Assembly: GCA_947561715.1 (NCBI GenBank)
Contig: OX387200.1
Span: 5,024,501 to 5,088,500 of the forward strand
From: Ascidia mentula
Taxonomy: Eukaryota > Chordata > Ascidiacea > Phlebobranchia > Ascidiidae
Direction of reading: 5' to 3'
Length of the DNA stretch: 64,000 nucleotides
Shown: positions 1-11,500 of the stretch, in pieces
Layout: each line of letters starts with the position of its first letter
Numbering within the stretch: position 1 is the stretch's first letter
Program-made: the position numbers and the translations under genes
Notes under the pieces: model-generated
What the model was told of the DNA's origin: nothing
Databases searched by the model: none
The model's input: only the letters and a program-made list of their open reading frames with translations

Positions 1-23
1 TCTTGTAGCCAAAGTTACAAGTG

Positions 24-310
24 AAAAACTGATTTGTTTACGACGGTCATAATTAATATTCGGTCGGTAAACATATTTCCCCCACTAATGAGAAGACAAG
101 TTTGGTACCGTTGGAAAGGTTTTTCAATGAGCTTTGCAATGGTGAAAAAAAATTATTTATTAGGAAAAATTATTTTTCCTGCTGTGGCTAGAAAAAAGAG
201 TTATGAGCGAAAAACTGTTTTTTGGGGGGCGAGGTTATGAACAATATTCGGCTGATAAACATATTTCCTCCTCGAATGAAAGGACAAGTGTAGGGATCGT
301 GAAGTTTTGT
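24..310. repeat. Imperfect direct repeat pair, about 185 bp apart
   Basis: Two related stretches of about 100 bp (roughly 24-140 and 209-310) share blocks such as GAAAAACTG, AATATTCGG, GATAAACATATTTCC-like sequence and GACAAGT in the same order and orientation. The unit may continue left of the window. I see no coding potential; the short open frame over 34-240 follows the repeat and has no recognisable protein. Confidence 0.5.
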
Positions 311-351
311 TGACTGGAAAAAAAGTTTTGTCGACTAGCGTCTCTTTGGTA

Positions 352-1385
352 AATCGTCGTCACAGCCTTGTAACCGCTAGACGCGATAAATGCCAGATGT
401 TTTTCTTTGCCTACACAAAAGTTTTTGGTGCTTGGTACATATGTTCCTCGATAATTTCAACTTTGTCTATGCTTGAAATTTTCGCAAAAAAGGAGTTACT
501 GTTGCGCTACACGCGTTTAATCGAACAACTCCTGTCTAAACCAATGTATTTTCAGCCAATCTTTACCTACAGCATTATGACGTCAGACCCATTGATGACA
601 CGGGGTCAGAACCATAGATTAGTGTTTTCTCGAATGATGAGCAAAAAAGAATTCATCTCCGGAATTTCCCCAAAGTGAAAAAGATGTTAATCGCCGACAA
701 TTGATGTTTATAATGCAGTACAGTAGGTGTACGTGTCCCATAGAAATCAGTCACGAAGACCCATTATAGTATTTTGCAGTGTCGAATATTGTTTAAGACG
801 AATGAATTCACGCATAAACAAATTTAAATATTACTGGTACAGTTTCTTATTTTATTTTTAAACATTTTAGCTGGGATTGTAGACTTTTCATTTTCGTTTA
901 TCTTGTAGTAAATACTTATTGAATTTATTTTCCCTATGCTTTTGCTTTTAACGTCGCTTGTGTTTAATAAGGGTTGTTTTTTTTGCTTGCAATAGAAAAC
1001 TAAAAACATTATCGCACGTAGGATCACAGAATAGAATACACGATAGAAGTATTTTATGTTCCATGAATATTGTAAACAAATTCGATATTTTAAAATGTTT
1101 GCGGTTGATGTATTTTAAACTGAATGGCAACAGGCCCAACAAGTAGGACTCTTCTGCCGTATTTTCTACGTCTGTCAGCTTTGGCAATTAACAATATGAA
1201 CAAGCTTCTTATAATTTTAAGAAATACCATTATCTGTAGATTTCGTAGTTGTGTAGACTTTGTTTGGCTCACAAGGAACTGACAAGAACACAACGGTTAA
1301 AACCAACGATAAAAGCATATGTCCAGGCTTTGAAAGTATATAAAAAGCGAATCGTGTATCTGTTTTCCTGGGAGAAACACCTTTG
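352..1385. repeat. About 1.03-kb repeat, copy 1 of 3
   Basis: This stretch is closely similar to 21003-22015 and 36100-37112, which lie in intron 1 of the two receptor copies. Similarity stops abruptly on both sides, so this is a bounded unit and not an extension of the large duplication. It contains short open frames in several phases (for example a 52-codon frame from about 1124 on the plus strand) but no family I recognise. It could be a mobile element of unknown class or a relic of an older local duplication. No terminal inverted repeat or target duplication was evident. Confidence 0.6.
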
Positions 1386-2407
1386 AAAATACTATTCATA
1401 GAAAAAAGTATTGTGGATAAATCTTTACCACTAATATCTCATATCTGTATAAACTTATTATACTGCATCAAAATACTAAACTCTGTTTATATCCTCTTAA
1501 CACAAACCCTCAAAAATTCTAATGAATCATCAATCATCAAATTTGCCCGGTTATGACAAGGTGGCGGCGACGCTACCTTCTGAGGCCTATTGTTTGCTTG
1601 CTTTTGAAAACTCCCTCTTTTTGCTTTAAGGAAGTAAACAGCAGAATGCTCATTGTTTAATATCATTGTTTCGAACTAACCCCAGCGATGACTTCTTTAC
1701 TTTCCTTCTTGTGATAAGACAAACAAACACAAAGCGAAGCAAACTTGCCTCATTCGATCTACATGAACATACTCCCATTTAACCTGCATTTGCGTGATTC
1801 CAATTTACTATTTATTTCCAGCTTTGATGTTGTACAAACATTTGAAATGTCATAAAAAGGTATACCTTTTTAAGACCATTAGGTTTACTGAGATTAAAAC
1901 AAAGGTATTGCAGTTGCAGCTGTAGCGGACAAAGACAAGGTTTGAACTGATTTGTTGTGCAACATTGCCTTTTCCTTTATTGTGTCCGGTAATAGCTATG
2001 TCACGTGATCCACCATTAAATCATGTGCTTTTAAGTTTCCAGTTCAGTTTCGAGTCAGTTTGCAAAATCGTCAGTTTGCTATTACTTGTTCAGTTCAATT
2101 TTATTTTATTGCAGTGACCAGATATTGCTATGATTACTGGGCCACAACAAGTTATTCGACAGCTTGGGATTATTCCCACATGCCTGATGTTGTTTGGTAA
2201 AAACTTTTTGCCAGTGAATCCTGCAGAGTTAGAGTTGGGATCGATATTCGGGCAATTCTTATGCAAAAGGGTTCTGGGCCTCCCACAGACTTATTCTCAA
2301 ATCCAAAGAAGTAGTGTTCAAACAATGCAGACAGCATCAAAAACACTCTATTTGTTGATGTTCGAATATGAGTAATACAAGAAAATCAATTTGTACAGTG
2401 TGTAACC
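1386..2407. other. Intergenic, no gene seen
   Basis: AT-rich sequence with only short chance frames. It lies downstream of the receptor phosphatase stop codon and may hold its 3' flank. No RNA gene or conserved coding stretch could be supported. Confidence 0.5.
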
Positions 2408-2820
2408 CAGTGTTTCTCAAACTTTTTCCAATCACGTACCGCTCATTTGTTTTTTAATACACTGCGTACCACCGTATTACTATACCATAACTGTTATGAC
2501 GTAACACCAATAAATAACAATTTAGCCAATATCACCAGTTGCTTGGATTTCTTTATTGTGCATTTGTGACGCAATAGTATCAACGTGAAATTGTTGCACA
2601 GTTGAATACACGATGTCAGAATTACTTCAACAGTGCAACAATTTCACGTTGATACTATTGCGTCACAAATACACAACAAAGAAAACCGACATCATATTTT
2701 TGCAGCGGTTTTGGCTTCTGCAAAGTGCGGCAAATTGTATAGAGTAGACTAAATCGCGTACCACTTGAAAAGCTCTCGCGTACCACTAGTGGTACGCGTA
2801 CCACAGTTTGAGAACCACTG
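2408..2820. mobile_element. hAT-type foldback MITE, complete
   Basis: The element starts CAGTGTTTCTCAAACT and ends with the inverted form AGTTTGAGAACCACTG, the terminal pattern of hAT (Charlie-like) non-autonomous elements. An exact 8-bp target duplication GTGTAACC flanks it at 2400-2407 and 2821-2828, the length expected for hAT. Inside is a long hairpin: arm 2549-2606 pairs with 2626-2684 with few mismatches around a loop of about 19 bp. No transposase is encoded, so an autonomous partner elsewhere must have moved it. The intact duplication suggests fairly recent insertion. Confidence 0.9.
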
Positions 2821-3069
2821 GTGTAACCGGTGTATATTTTGTGCATAAAAAGATTCTTTGAACGATGTAAACAGAAAAATGGTACACAACTGGCAACGTG
2901 CAAATAAATATACAGCGATTCTGATTATTGCACAGGATATAGGGTACATTGACAATGTTACATCGGCGAATCATACAAGTTGACCACAACAAGATAATTA
3001 ATGCTGGAATGTAGTTGCAACACAAAATAATCGCTTTTGAGAAACTAAAGTTCATCACAAGAAAAAGCT

Positions 3070-5510
3070 TTACCTGAAGTTCATATACGCGTCAAACGAC
3101 TGAATGTACTCAAGAACAACATGGTAGCAGTAATCGAACAAGTTGACGTCTCCAACCATTCCAGTACGACAATCGCGGAGGTCTTTCACTTCTCTCATCA
3201 CATCGACTCTGTTCTCACTTCTCAGCCGTTCGAGAGAGTTGGCGACGGCGCAGAAAACTCCTGTGCGACTCGATCCGTCACTGCACACAAAAAGTTTGCT
3301 GGACATAATGTATACAAACAAGCAGTATACCGTAGCGTTGTTGTGTTGCAAGGCCTTATGATAGTAAAAATGTGTGCCAGTGCGAAGACCAATTTATGAA
3401 TTTCAAAACTATGAATTTAAGTCTTTGTGAATCCCTTAGTTTTACAGCGAAAAATGATGCTCGCGGGCCCTCTGGAATGGGACCTGGACGCCTATTACGT
3501 ATATCTAACCAGCAATGAAGAAGGGCAATAAATTTCTTTTCCCGCGCCTCGACTGCATCTTTTTGGAAACTCCACACTTTTTGGATGACTTCAAGTAAGA
3601 CGGTGGGATCGGGAGGTTGCAGGTCGGACGTCCAATCGTTCAAAACAATCTGTTTCACCAGGTGAGGTGTCTGACAACATACCAAGCCTTTTAGATTGGA
3701 CGAGAAGTTTGAATATCTGGCCGAACCCGAAAAATTGCCAAAACTCAGCTATCAGAAGAATTATTTTAAACAGTTTGTTGAATTTAAATCACGTTTTTTT
3801 TTTATTCAAAACAATAAAAAAAACTAATTCCAACTTATGGAAAAAATACCAGTTGACCAAAAAGATCTGTGTTCCTCAACATTATTTTAACACGTTGTTT
3901 TGTTATTTTAAAGACTTAATCTTGCTGGCACTTGTATATTATTTCTCACTTTTACGATTTTAAAGAGTTTTTTCATAACCTGTTACCAGTTTGAGCGCCC
4001 TGGATAAGAAAAACACAACAGACATCTAGGAGATATGCGCCAACCAAACCAAGGGTAACCGAATGTTTGAAACGATCTGTGTTAAACATACCGTCGTTTT
4101 ATCTCTCTTAACTTCCAGGTCCCTTTCATAGTAACCAGTGTGATTGTGAACCGCCCGCGTCATGACCAGAAATTCACGGAGGCAAACTGAATCGTTCAAT
4201 CCCGCCCAGTAAATGTCCTTGGAAGAAACCTTAAAGTTGGGAGTTGGGTTATTAGGTCGATTGAACGCTGGAAAACATACATTTCAAGCCATTTTCCTAT
4301 TTTACATTTAATTTTAATTTTGCGAACAATTTAAAGCAGTGATTCTAACAGCGGGCGGTGGAAAACCAAAGGGCGATTGGCGATAATATATATTGTCCAT
4401 TCACATGCAGTTTAGTCGACACAACTGTTACGCAACTTATAAGTTATCAGAATGCATCGATGTTATATTTTACCTTGAGTTTAAATTAAAGTTTAAGAAA
4501 CTGGCGTGGTTGCATTGATATTGTCCGCAAAAAAAATGGAAAATTAATTTGTCATCATGCTGTTTTCGCGGAGAAAAGGTGCCCAACAGAAAAAAATTAG
4601 AAGCACTGGCTTAAACTATCGGTCGATTCAAACCCTTTCAAACTAAACACAGCCACAAAACTTTTAAGGTTTGAATGTTTACAAGCAGTTACCTGATCGA
4701 GCATGACGATACATCGGATGTGGTTGTCGAACATACACCTCCAGAAAGTGTTATGGTCGCATTGCGGGGGATTTTGAGCCACCATGTAGTAAAACCCGTT
4801 GTTGTAAGCCTGAAAAAATACACAACACTGTTGTCCACCGTACTTACAGTCGTGTGTTTAAATGTATAAAATTTTGTGACTGCAACTACTTATCCGGATT
4901 CCTGTGGCAATCGAAAACCAATTATTGAAGTTCATCCACAAAAATCATACCATAATGATCACACCTGGTCACGTGACGATACAAGCGGTGCCATTGTTAT
5001 CGATTCCCTTTTTCTTGTGTTTTTCTTACGTTTTTCCTGCGTTTTTAGTGATTTATGCGCTTGATGCATTATCGTTATGACATAACCCTGAGGAAGTCTC
5101 GCCGGATGGTGCACGAAACGTTGGTTCCAATAAACACCTTAGTTACACTAAGTGCCAAAAGAACAATTCCTACACTAATGATAACGATCATGTCCTAACT
5201 CAAACGTGTGTCAAATACTAGCTCGACTGAACTATAGTTGATCATCAATATTGTCCTGACAGTTTCGTTGTAAGTTTGTTGATCGAGAACAACATTTGTG
5301 AGTATCCCAAATCTTCGACAATCCAACCGAAATCACCATTTTTCGACATAACGGGCCCACAGTATATTGCCACGAGATTTGCTGCACCGACATCGCGCGC
5401 GCAAGAAATGGGCCAGGTTGCTACGTCACTCACCCGCATACTCGAGGCATTCAAATAAGGGGGTTCCCCGTCGCTTGGAAGCGTTCCAACGTGCGCGAGG
5501 TTGTGGTCGT
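3070..5510 (-). CDS. Phosphatase D2 exons of the copy A receptor
   Basis: Five exons seen: 5434-5510 (ends NASSMR, the YINAS strand), 4693-4809 (MVAQNPP, FW, IVML: the usual TQGP and FW motifs), 4092-4267, 3510-3670 (VKQIVLNDW, equivalent to the WPD region) and 3070-3298 ([10 protein letters not shown], the signature loop). The loop keeps Cys and Arg with five residues between, but the usual preceding His is Val, and the WPD loop reads WTSD. In classical receptor phosphatases D2 is regulatory and inactive; here the D2 loop is better preserved than the one in D1. The 3510 boundary is chosen because it restores phase with the last exon. Confidence 0.8.
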
Positions 5511-8500
5511 CTTCAAAAACGAAGCGTTGTTATACGTTAGTTGTTAGCGTTTGTTAGCGTTAAGTGGGTTTCGCCGAACCCGATAGGTAAAATATGAAGA
5601 GTTCCATAAGCACTATATATCGTTTTAAACAAAAACTGCTGAAAATGTCTATTAACTGCCTTGTCAACCTGACAAACATTGCAGGATAAAGCGGACAAAT
5701 AAATATGTGCAATACTGCGTAAGATCATTGGGCGTTTTAGTAAAGACAACAGTGATATAACCAAGCCAACAGACCAATCACCCACATGGTAGTATTGAAG
5801 GGACGGTGTTGAAGTTCGTATTAATTGGATTTTGTCCGGCTATTGTTCCATTCAACAAGGGCGGAATTTGTGAGATGACGTCAAACTGCAGCTTGATTCT
5901 TGACACGTGATATGGTCGTTCGACCCTAGATGGCGACAGAGAGTTAAAGGTGAACATGTGTATGTCAGTTATTTCGGACTGATTGCCAGTTTTTCATAGA
6001 GGGAAATGCATTTTTCTCGAGCACTTGGTGACAAAAAACAATTTATTTTAACTGTTTCAATGAGAAATTGACAAACACGCAATAAATCATATGAGAGTTG
6101 TGTTTAAAAGTACAAAAAAAACGTTGGCCAACCTGGCGAGGTGGTCGCAGTATTGGGGAAATCCCAAAACATCGACGTCAGTGTTTCCCATTGTGTACAA
6201 TTCAGTAACTAGTTTGTGCAGGAAAACGTATTGTTCCTGCGACCACAAGCAAAAAAAACATGTAAGAATGGCAAAACACATCATGAGAAAAGTTGGCCAG
6301 CTCACCAGGGTTTGTATAATGTGCGGTCGGTTGAGCCTCATGTTATACACGACTTTCAAGACGTTGACCATTTTCTCCGCTTCCAGCTGTTCGCCAAGAA
6401 CGTCGAGAGCAATAAATGAACCTGTTTGTCCCACCCCCCCACTGGAAATACATTGAAATTTTTAAATAGGAACTGCGTACGATATATTGATGATATGAGT
6501 AAATTGTTGGTGCTCAATCTGTAGCGGGCGTAGAACTTGTTATTTAAATTACCGGTTTTGTAGTTGTTATCACATACTATACCCATACACATAACTATAT
6601 CATAAAGCCAATTACTAAGAAGAAAATCTGATCAGGAAAAACTGCCAAGCCAACTATACATATGATAAGAATAGCGAAATGGCAATTTTGCTGAAACCAA
6701 AACAACTCAAAGTGATAACTTATTCAAGCGAAATGTGGTGCAAAGTGGCGAACCTGCAGTGAACGACCATGGGAGCAGTGTTTTCGGCATGGGCTTCCAC
6801 CGCTAGCTTATGAAGACGGAATATGGCAGAGGTAGTGTGGGGAATGCCGTGGTCGGGCCAACCCAGGTACTGGAATTGTCTGATCTCCATCGGGTTCTGC
6901 AATGTAATGTATTAACGGTGCCCTTCCTGAAAGTGTGTGTATCTTGCCAGGTATAGTGAGTCACCTGTAAACGTGGCGTGCTGACCAGGAATGTCCGGCA
7001 TATGACGTTACCATGGCTTGACTCGTGCGTCGTTCTCACGCTACAGCATCCAAACTGGGTCTCATTACCTATGTGAGGCCAGTACTGGTGGCATTTTACC
7101 TAGCAAGGAAACAACAGATCATCCACGCTATTCGCTTTGGGAAGAACTTACATTGAAAATTTTTTGATCCAACTATAGGTAAAAATATGGGTAAAGTGCG
7201 GTTGTGATTTTGTTCCATTAACGCTGAAAACTAGAAGTGCGATGCTGCATTCAAAAGGAGAGTTTGGGGTTTTGTACAAAATTTTTGCTACAAATGTACA
7301 AATGACTGTTCGTGCACATGTGTACATTATGAAGGAATAGCGTGAAACTGTATTTGCTATTTTTGATCGAACATAAGTCAAATGTTTTTAAAATAGTTTT
7401 TATATAGTACCTTGAAGTCTTCTAGTAGCTGGGTAAGCATCACTATCACACTGCAGTTATTTTCCGTCACCATCCGCCAGAAGTCGCTGCAGGTCGCAAG
7501 TAACGGACCTTGCGTGGCGATAAACTTTTTCGGCCGCGAATAACCCTGCGAAAATGGCGTGATCGGGGTTACGCGAGGTCATTGCAGGTTTGACAGTAGG
7601 TCCTTACGTTAATGTAGGAAGCGTTTATGTAATCGCCCATCTCCTGGGTGAAGACTTTTTGCAGTGGTACTCTTGCATCGTCGCCTGAAAAATCACATGA
7701 CCTTTAGTATTCGTATTTTTTGACCACACCAAGATTTGAACCCAGGATATCCTGGCCACGAATCCCAATCAGGTTTTCTTCTAAGTATATAGGTCGGACA
7801 CTTGACCAATGCTGCCAATTTACCATTGGATCGGAATTGTGGTCGGGTTTGCAAGTGGTGCTTCTTGTGGATAGAAACAAAGACCTTTAAGGAACTTAAA
7901 GTAAAAGTTACAACAATGCCTTGCTGGAAACCTCACTTCCGCAACGTTACCGAAAATAATCCCATGAGAAGGCAAAAATCCATAGAATAATAGATCACTG
8001 CCAGTCAGTTGCCTTGGATATTCAAAAGCTTATCAGCCATTCTTAGTTGAACGACAATAGAAAACCTTTAGAGGAACCCAGCAAAAAACTATGACTCATA
8101 ATAGAAAGAATGATGTGAAAGGACACGATCGCCACCAATCAATATGACACAATGAAACGAAAATTGACTCATTTGAGGAAGTACAGATTAAGGTAAGCAC
8201 CAAAAGCTAAACAACTCACTTGGTAGAGTGTCATGAAAACGGTTCTTGCCTTGCGCCGTCGCTCTTTTGCCATAGTCGGTACTCACCCGGGACTTCCCCT
8301 CCAAGCTAGAGAGTACTTCCTGTTTGCATTATATTAAGCGTTTAGGTTCGCAATTCAATCACAAATAACAGGAGCATTTATATTTGTCATGTACATCATG
8401 CAGGCCTTACTTCGAATTCGCGACGAAATTGTTGATCCTCGTCAGATCTCTTTTGGTTGAAAGTGGCCAAAAGGGACTCTGCGTCGATCGCGAACTCACT

Positions 8501-11500
8501 TAGTCGTACTGAATCTTCTTAACATCAAAACACAAAGGTATAAGCAAGGTTATCATCGTCACAGACCAAACAAATAAGCACGCTGCATTTTGATGCAGAA
8601 ATTAGATTTTGTTCAGAAACATTGGCCAATATCGAAGGATTTTGTGGGGTGTGAATTAATAAATCCACTTACGCCCCACAAAAACTACCAATTTTTCTGT
8701 ACATTTCGCCGCTACACCATTGCTCTTGGCAACACATATAATTACGTGTATTCTTCGAGTATACCTGTGTGTAATAACGGCATCTCATGATTCTCTACGG
8801 CATCTTGGCGTCGCAGCAGTTGTTTTCTAGATAATTTAGATAATGAAATAATACAAATGTTCTGGGGTAGCAGTAGATAGTACAAAGACGTAAGTTCATT
8901 CGTAATGTGCCAGAATGTAAACCTCCAACATCTGGTGTGAAAGTATTACAAAAAAATAAATCTTGACATTTTGAACCATCAAAACAATTCTCATTTCTGA
9001 AACGGGCTTTCACAGTTAGGTAAGGGAGTAATACCTTCTGCACATTATGACGATGACAACTATGCCGACGAGAATGATAACAACAACTGCCACAACAGCG
9101 TATTGAAGTGCACTTGAACCCGAAGGATGACGTGGAGAATCGGCACCTTCACAAAGCAATTTATGTGTGATAGTTTATATATAAAGATATACATCAATAA
9201 AGATGCAACAGCAAGTTTGGTTTGAAAAAAATTACTACATGTTCTAAAGCATTAGCGAAAATAATTTTTTAGGCTCACGCACTTTTGGGTGCCAGGAAAA
9301 GAAATATCCAGAAAATATCTTCAAATTATACAAGTCCCTGTCAGTTGCTGGGTACCAGGCTAGGTGAGGCCTATTGGGTCACTACAGTGGCCCTGTCTGT
9401 GCTAATAAGTACAATAAGTTTGCACTCAATAAAGTACCTGTGCACTGGGGAGCTGTTGGACTCCATCCAGAACTCACACACCAGGAACTTGCTGTTGAAC
9501 TTAGCTTGTAACCAGGGGAGCATGTAAAGTTACATTTTGTGTTGTAGTTGCATGAGCTCGAAGTGCATTGTGGATTGCAGGAAACTGATTGCATATTAGT
9601 ACCAGGTTGCAGTGCTGGACATGTGATTACTGTTAATCAAAACAATCCATTCAAAATTTGTCTAGTTGAACACTATCCACAACCATTAGCAGGGTCGCTT
9701 ACTATCAAGAAAATTAAAAAGTGCTTATTTATAAGTATACTGTGATAAACGTGTCACAGCAAGCATAAAACAAATAATCAAGACTTTTCCACATTAACGA
9801 CAAAGAAAACTGTTTGTAAGTGGAATGAAGGTGTACAGCATTTAACTTGTGAGAATAGTTGGAAACTTTCAAAAAATATTTTGCCAGAAACACACAAACA
9901 TACGCACTCGCACTTAATACGGGTCGGGACAAGCGACTTGCTGTGTAGATGGGTGCGTATATTCCTGGGTTGGAAGCAATAACGTAATACTGGTACTTGG
10001 AGCCTGCTTGCAAGGGACGGTTCATTCCTACGATTACCGCGGGACCGACGTTTCTACGATTCCGCGTTTGGTTCGTGCAACCGCCGAGTGACAAAACCTT
10101 TTGAGGATCACAACATGACGTAGAACCGTCGCCTATTGTGACGTCACTGGCGTTTCCAAACCTGAATATTTGTAAGGATAAGATCAAACGTGTGCGTTAA
10201 CGTAATGTTCTGAAATATTGCACAAATAACTTTTCGATGACTTTGTAAAAATACTGGTGCACATGGATGTTGGTTTATTGTTATATATTAGAAATATTAC
10301 ACTTTATTCATATTTTTTCGGTTATTTATCACCGTGATAATTTCGGTTCTGGGTATAAACTATTTAAAGTAGCGAACAAATTTGTTTTCAAGTGTTGTGA
10401 ATGTTTGGTGTTAATTTTTCCTGATATCCTTGATAAACAGTTACTCCACAGTCCACAAAGAACATTTAAGCTAGATTTTGCACCACCTAATAGCAGCAGC
10501 AATGTAGTGTTGACCGTCTTGCACAGCTTCGTTGCCTTGTTTCAGTTCGGTTATATTAAGCGCTGAACTGTTTCCCGACCCGATTAAGACCTTTAACATC
10601 ACCAGCAAGATGCAGCTTAAAACAACAACAATAGGATTATTTACCTCCCGTACGTTGATTATCATGTACCTTGGCAAAGTATTATAACAATACGATAACT
10701 AAAAATATGTTATAACTAATGTTCACTAATATGAGAATGTCATCATCAGATTGCTGGAAAAGCGCAATTCTGGGTTTGTGCAGTTATAAAAAATCAATGT
10801 TCCAATTTCTTCAAATCAGTTGCACGGAATCACAACACATTATGTCAAGTGCAAGACGGCTTAAATCCCGTTGCATATTGTTACCTTATTGGTCCGTTTC
10901 TTTCACTGACTGAAGGCAACCGAAATTTCGCTCCGTTTGTTAAGGTTGTTGGGGCGGGTGGTAACGGCACAGAAGATGGTCCTGTAAAGTAATAGTGACA
11001 TAAAAACATCCGACTGACACAGGCGTTTTGACGAAGTTGTAGCGTAACCCTTCAAATGTAGCATAGCTCACAAACCTGAATCAACGCCAAATTCAAGACA
11101 AATACAAAGTGTCATACATCTAAAATTACTGATTAAATTATATCGATGAAAATTGAAAAAAAAGTAGCAGATTTAAGATAGGAGATAATTAGGAATTAGA
11201 AAAAGCAAATGGGAATTTCTCATAATAAGCGGGAAAAACTGATAACAATGTATAATTTCCAACCCAACTGGTTCCAAGTTTAAATGACAAGAAATTCTTA
11301 TCAAACATTAAACATGTGTGTTGGTATATAAACTGAAAGTTTGCATAGTTTTCAAAACAGTCATTGCGGTACAACCTGCAACGTTTGTAACACAGTTTCC
11401 AGTGGCGTTTGAAATCGCGGCTGGCACAATTCCCGTACACTTGTTCAAGGGCACTGCAGCAACTTTCACTAGATATCTAGTGTTGGGAGCCAGGTTCTGG

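Noticed and set aside
2130-2375. 81-codon plus-strand frame just before the hAT MITE
   Set aside because: No domain, no splice support, and length within chance range.
5537-5785. 82-codon minus-strand frame between D1 and D2
   Set aside because: No phosphatase motif, and it does not supply the phases needed for the D1-D2 linker; probably intron.
10267-10566. 99-codon plus-strand frame
   Set aside because: It lies antisense across an FN3 exon with well-matched splice sites and has no recognisable domain.
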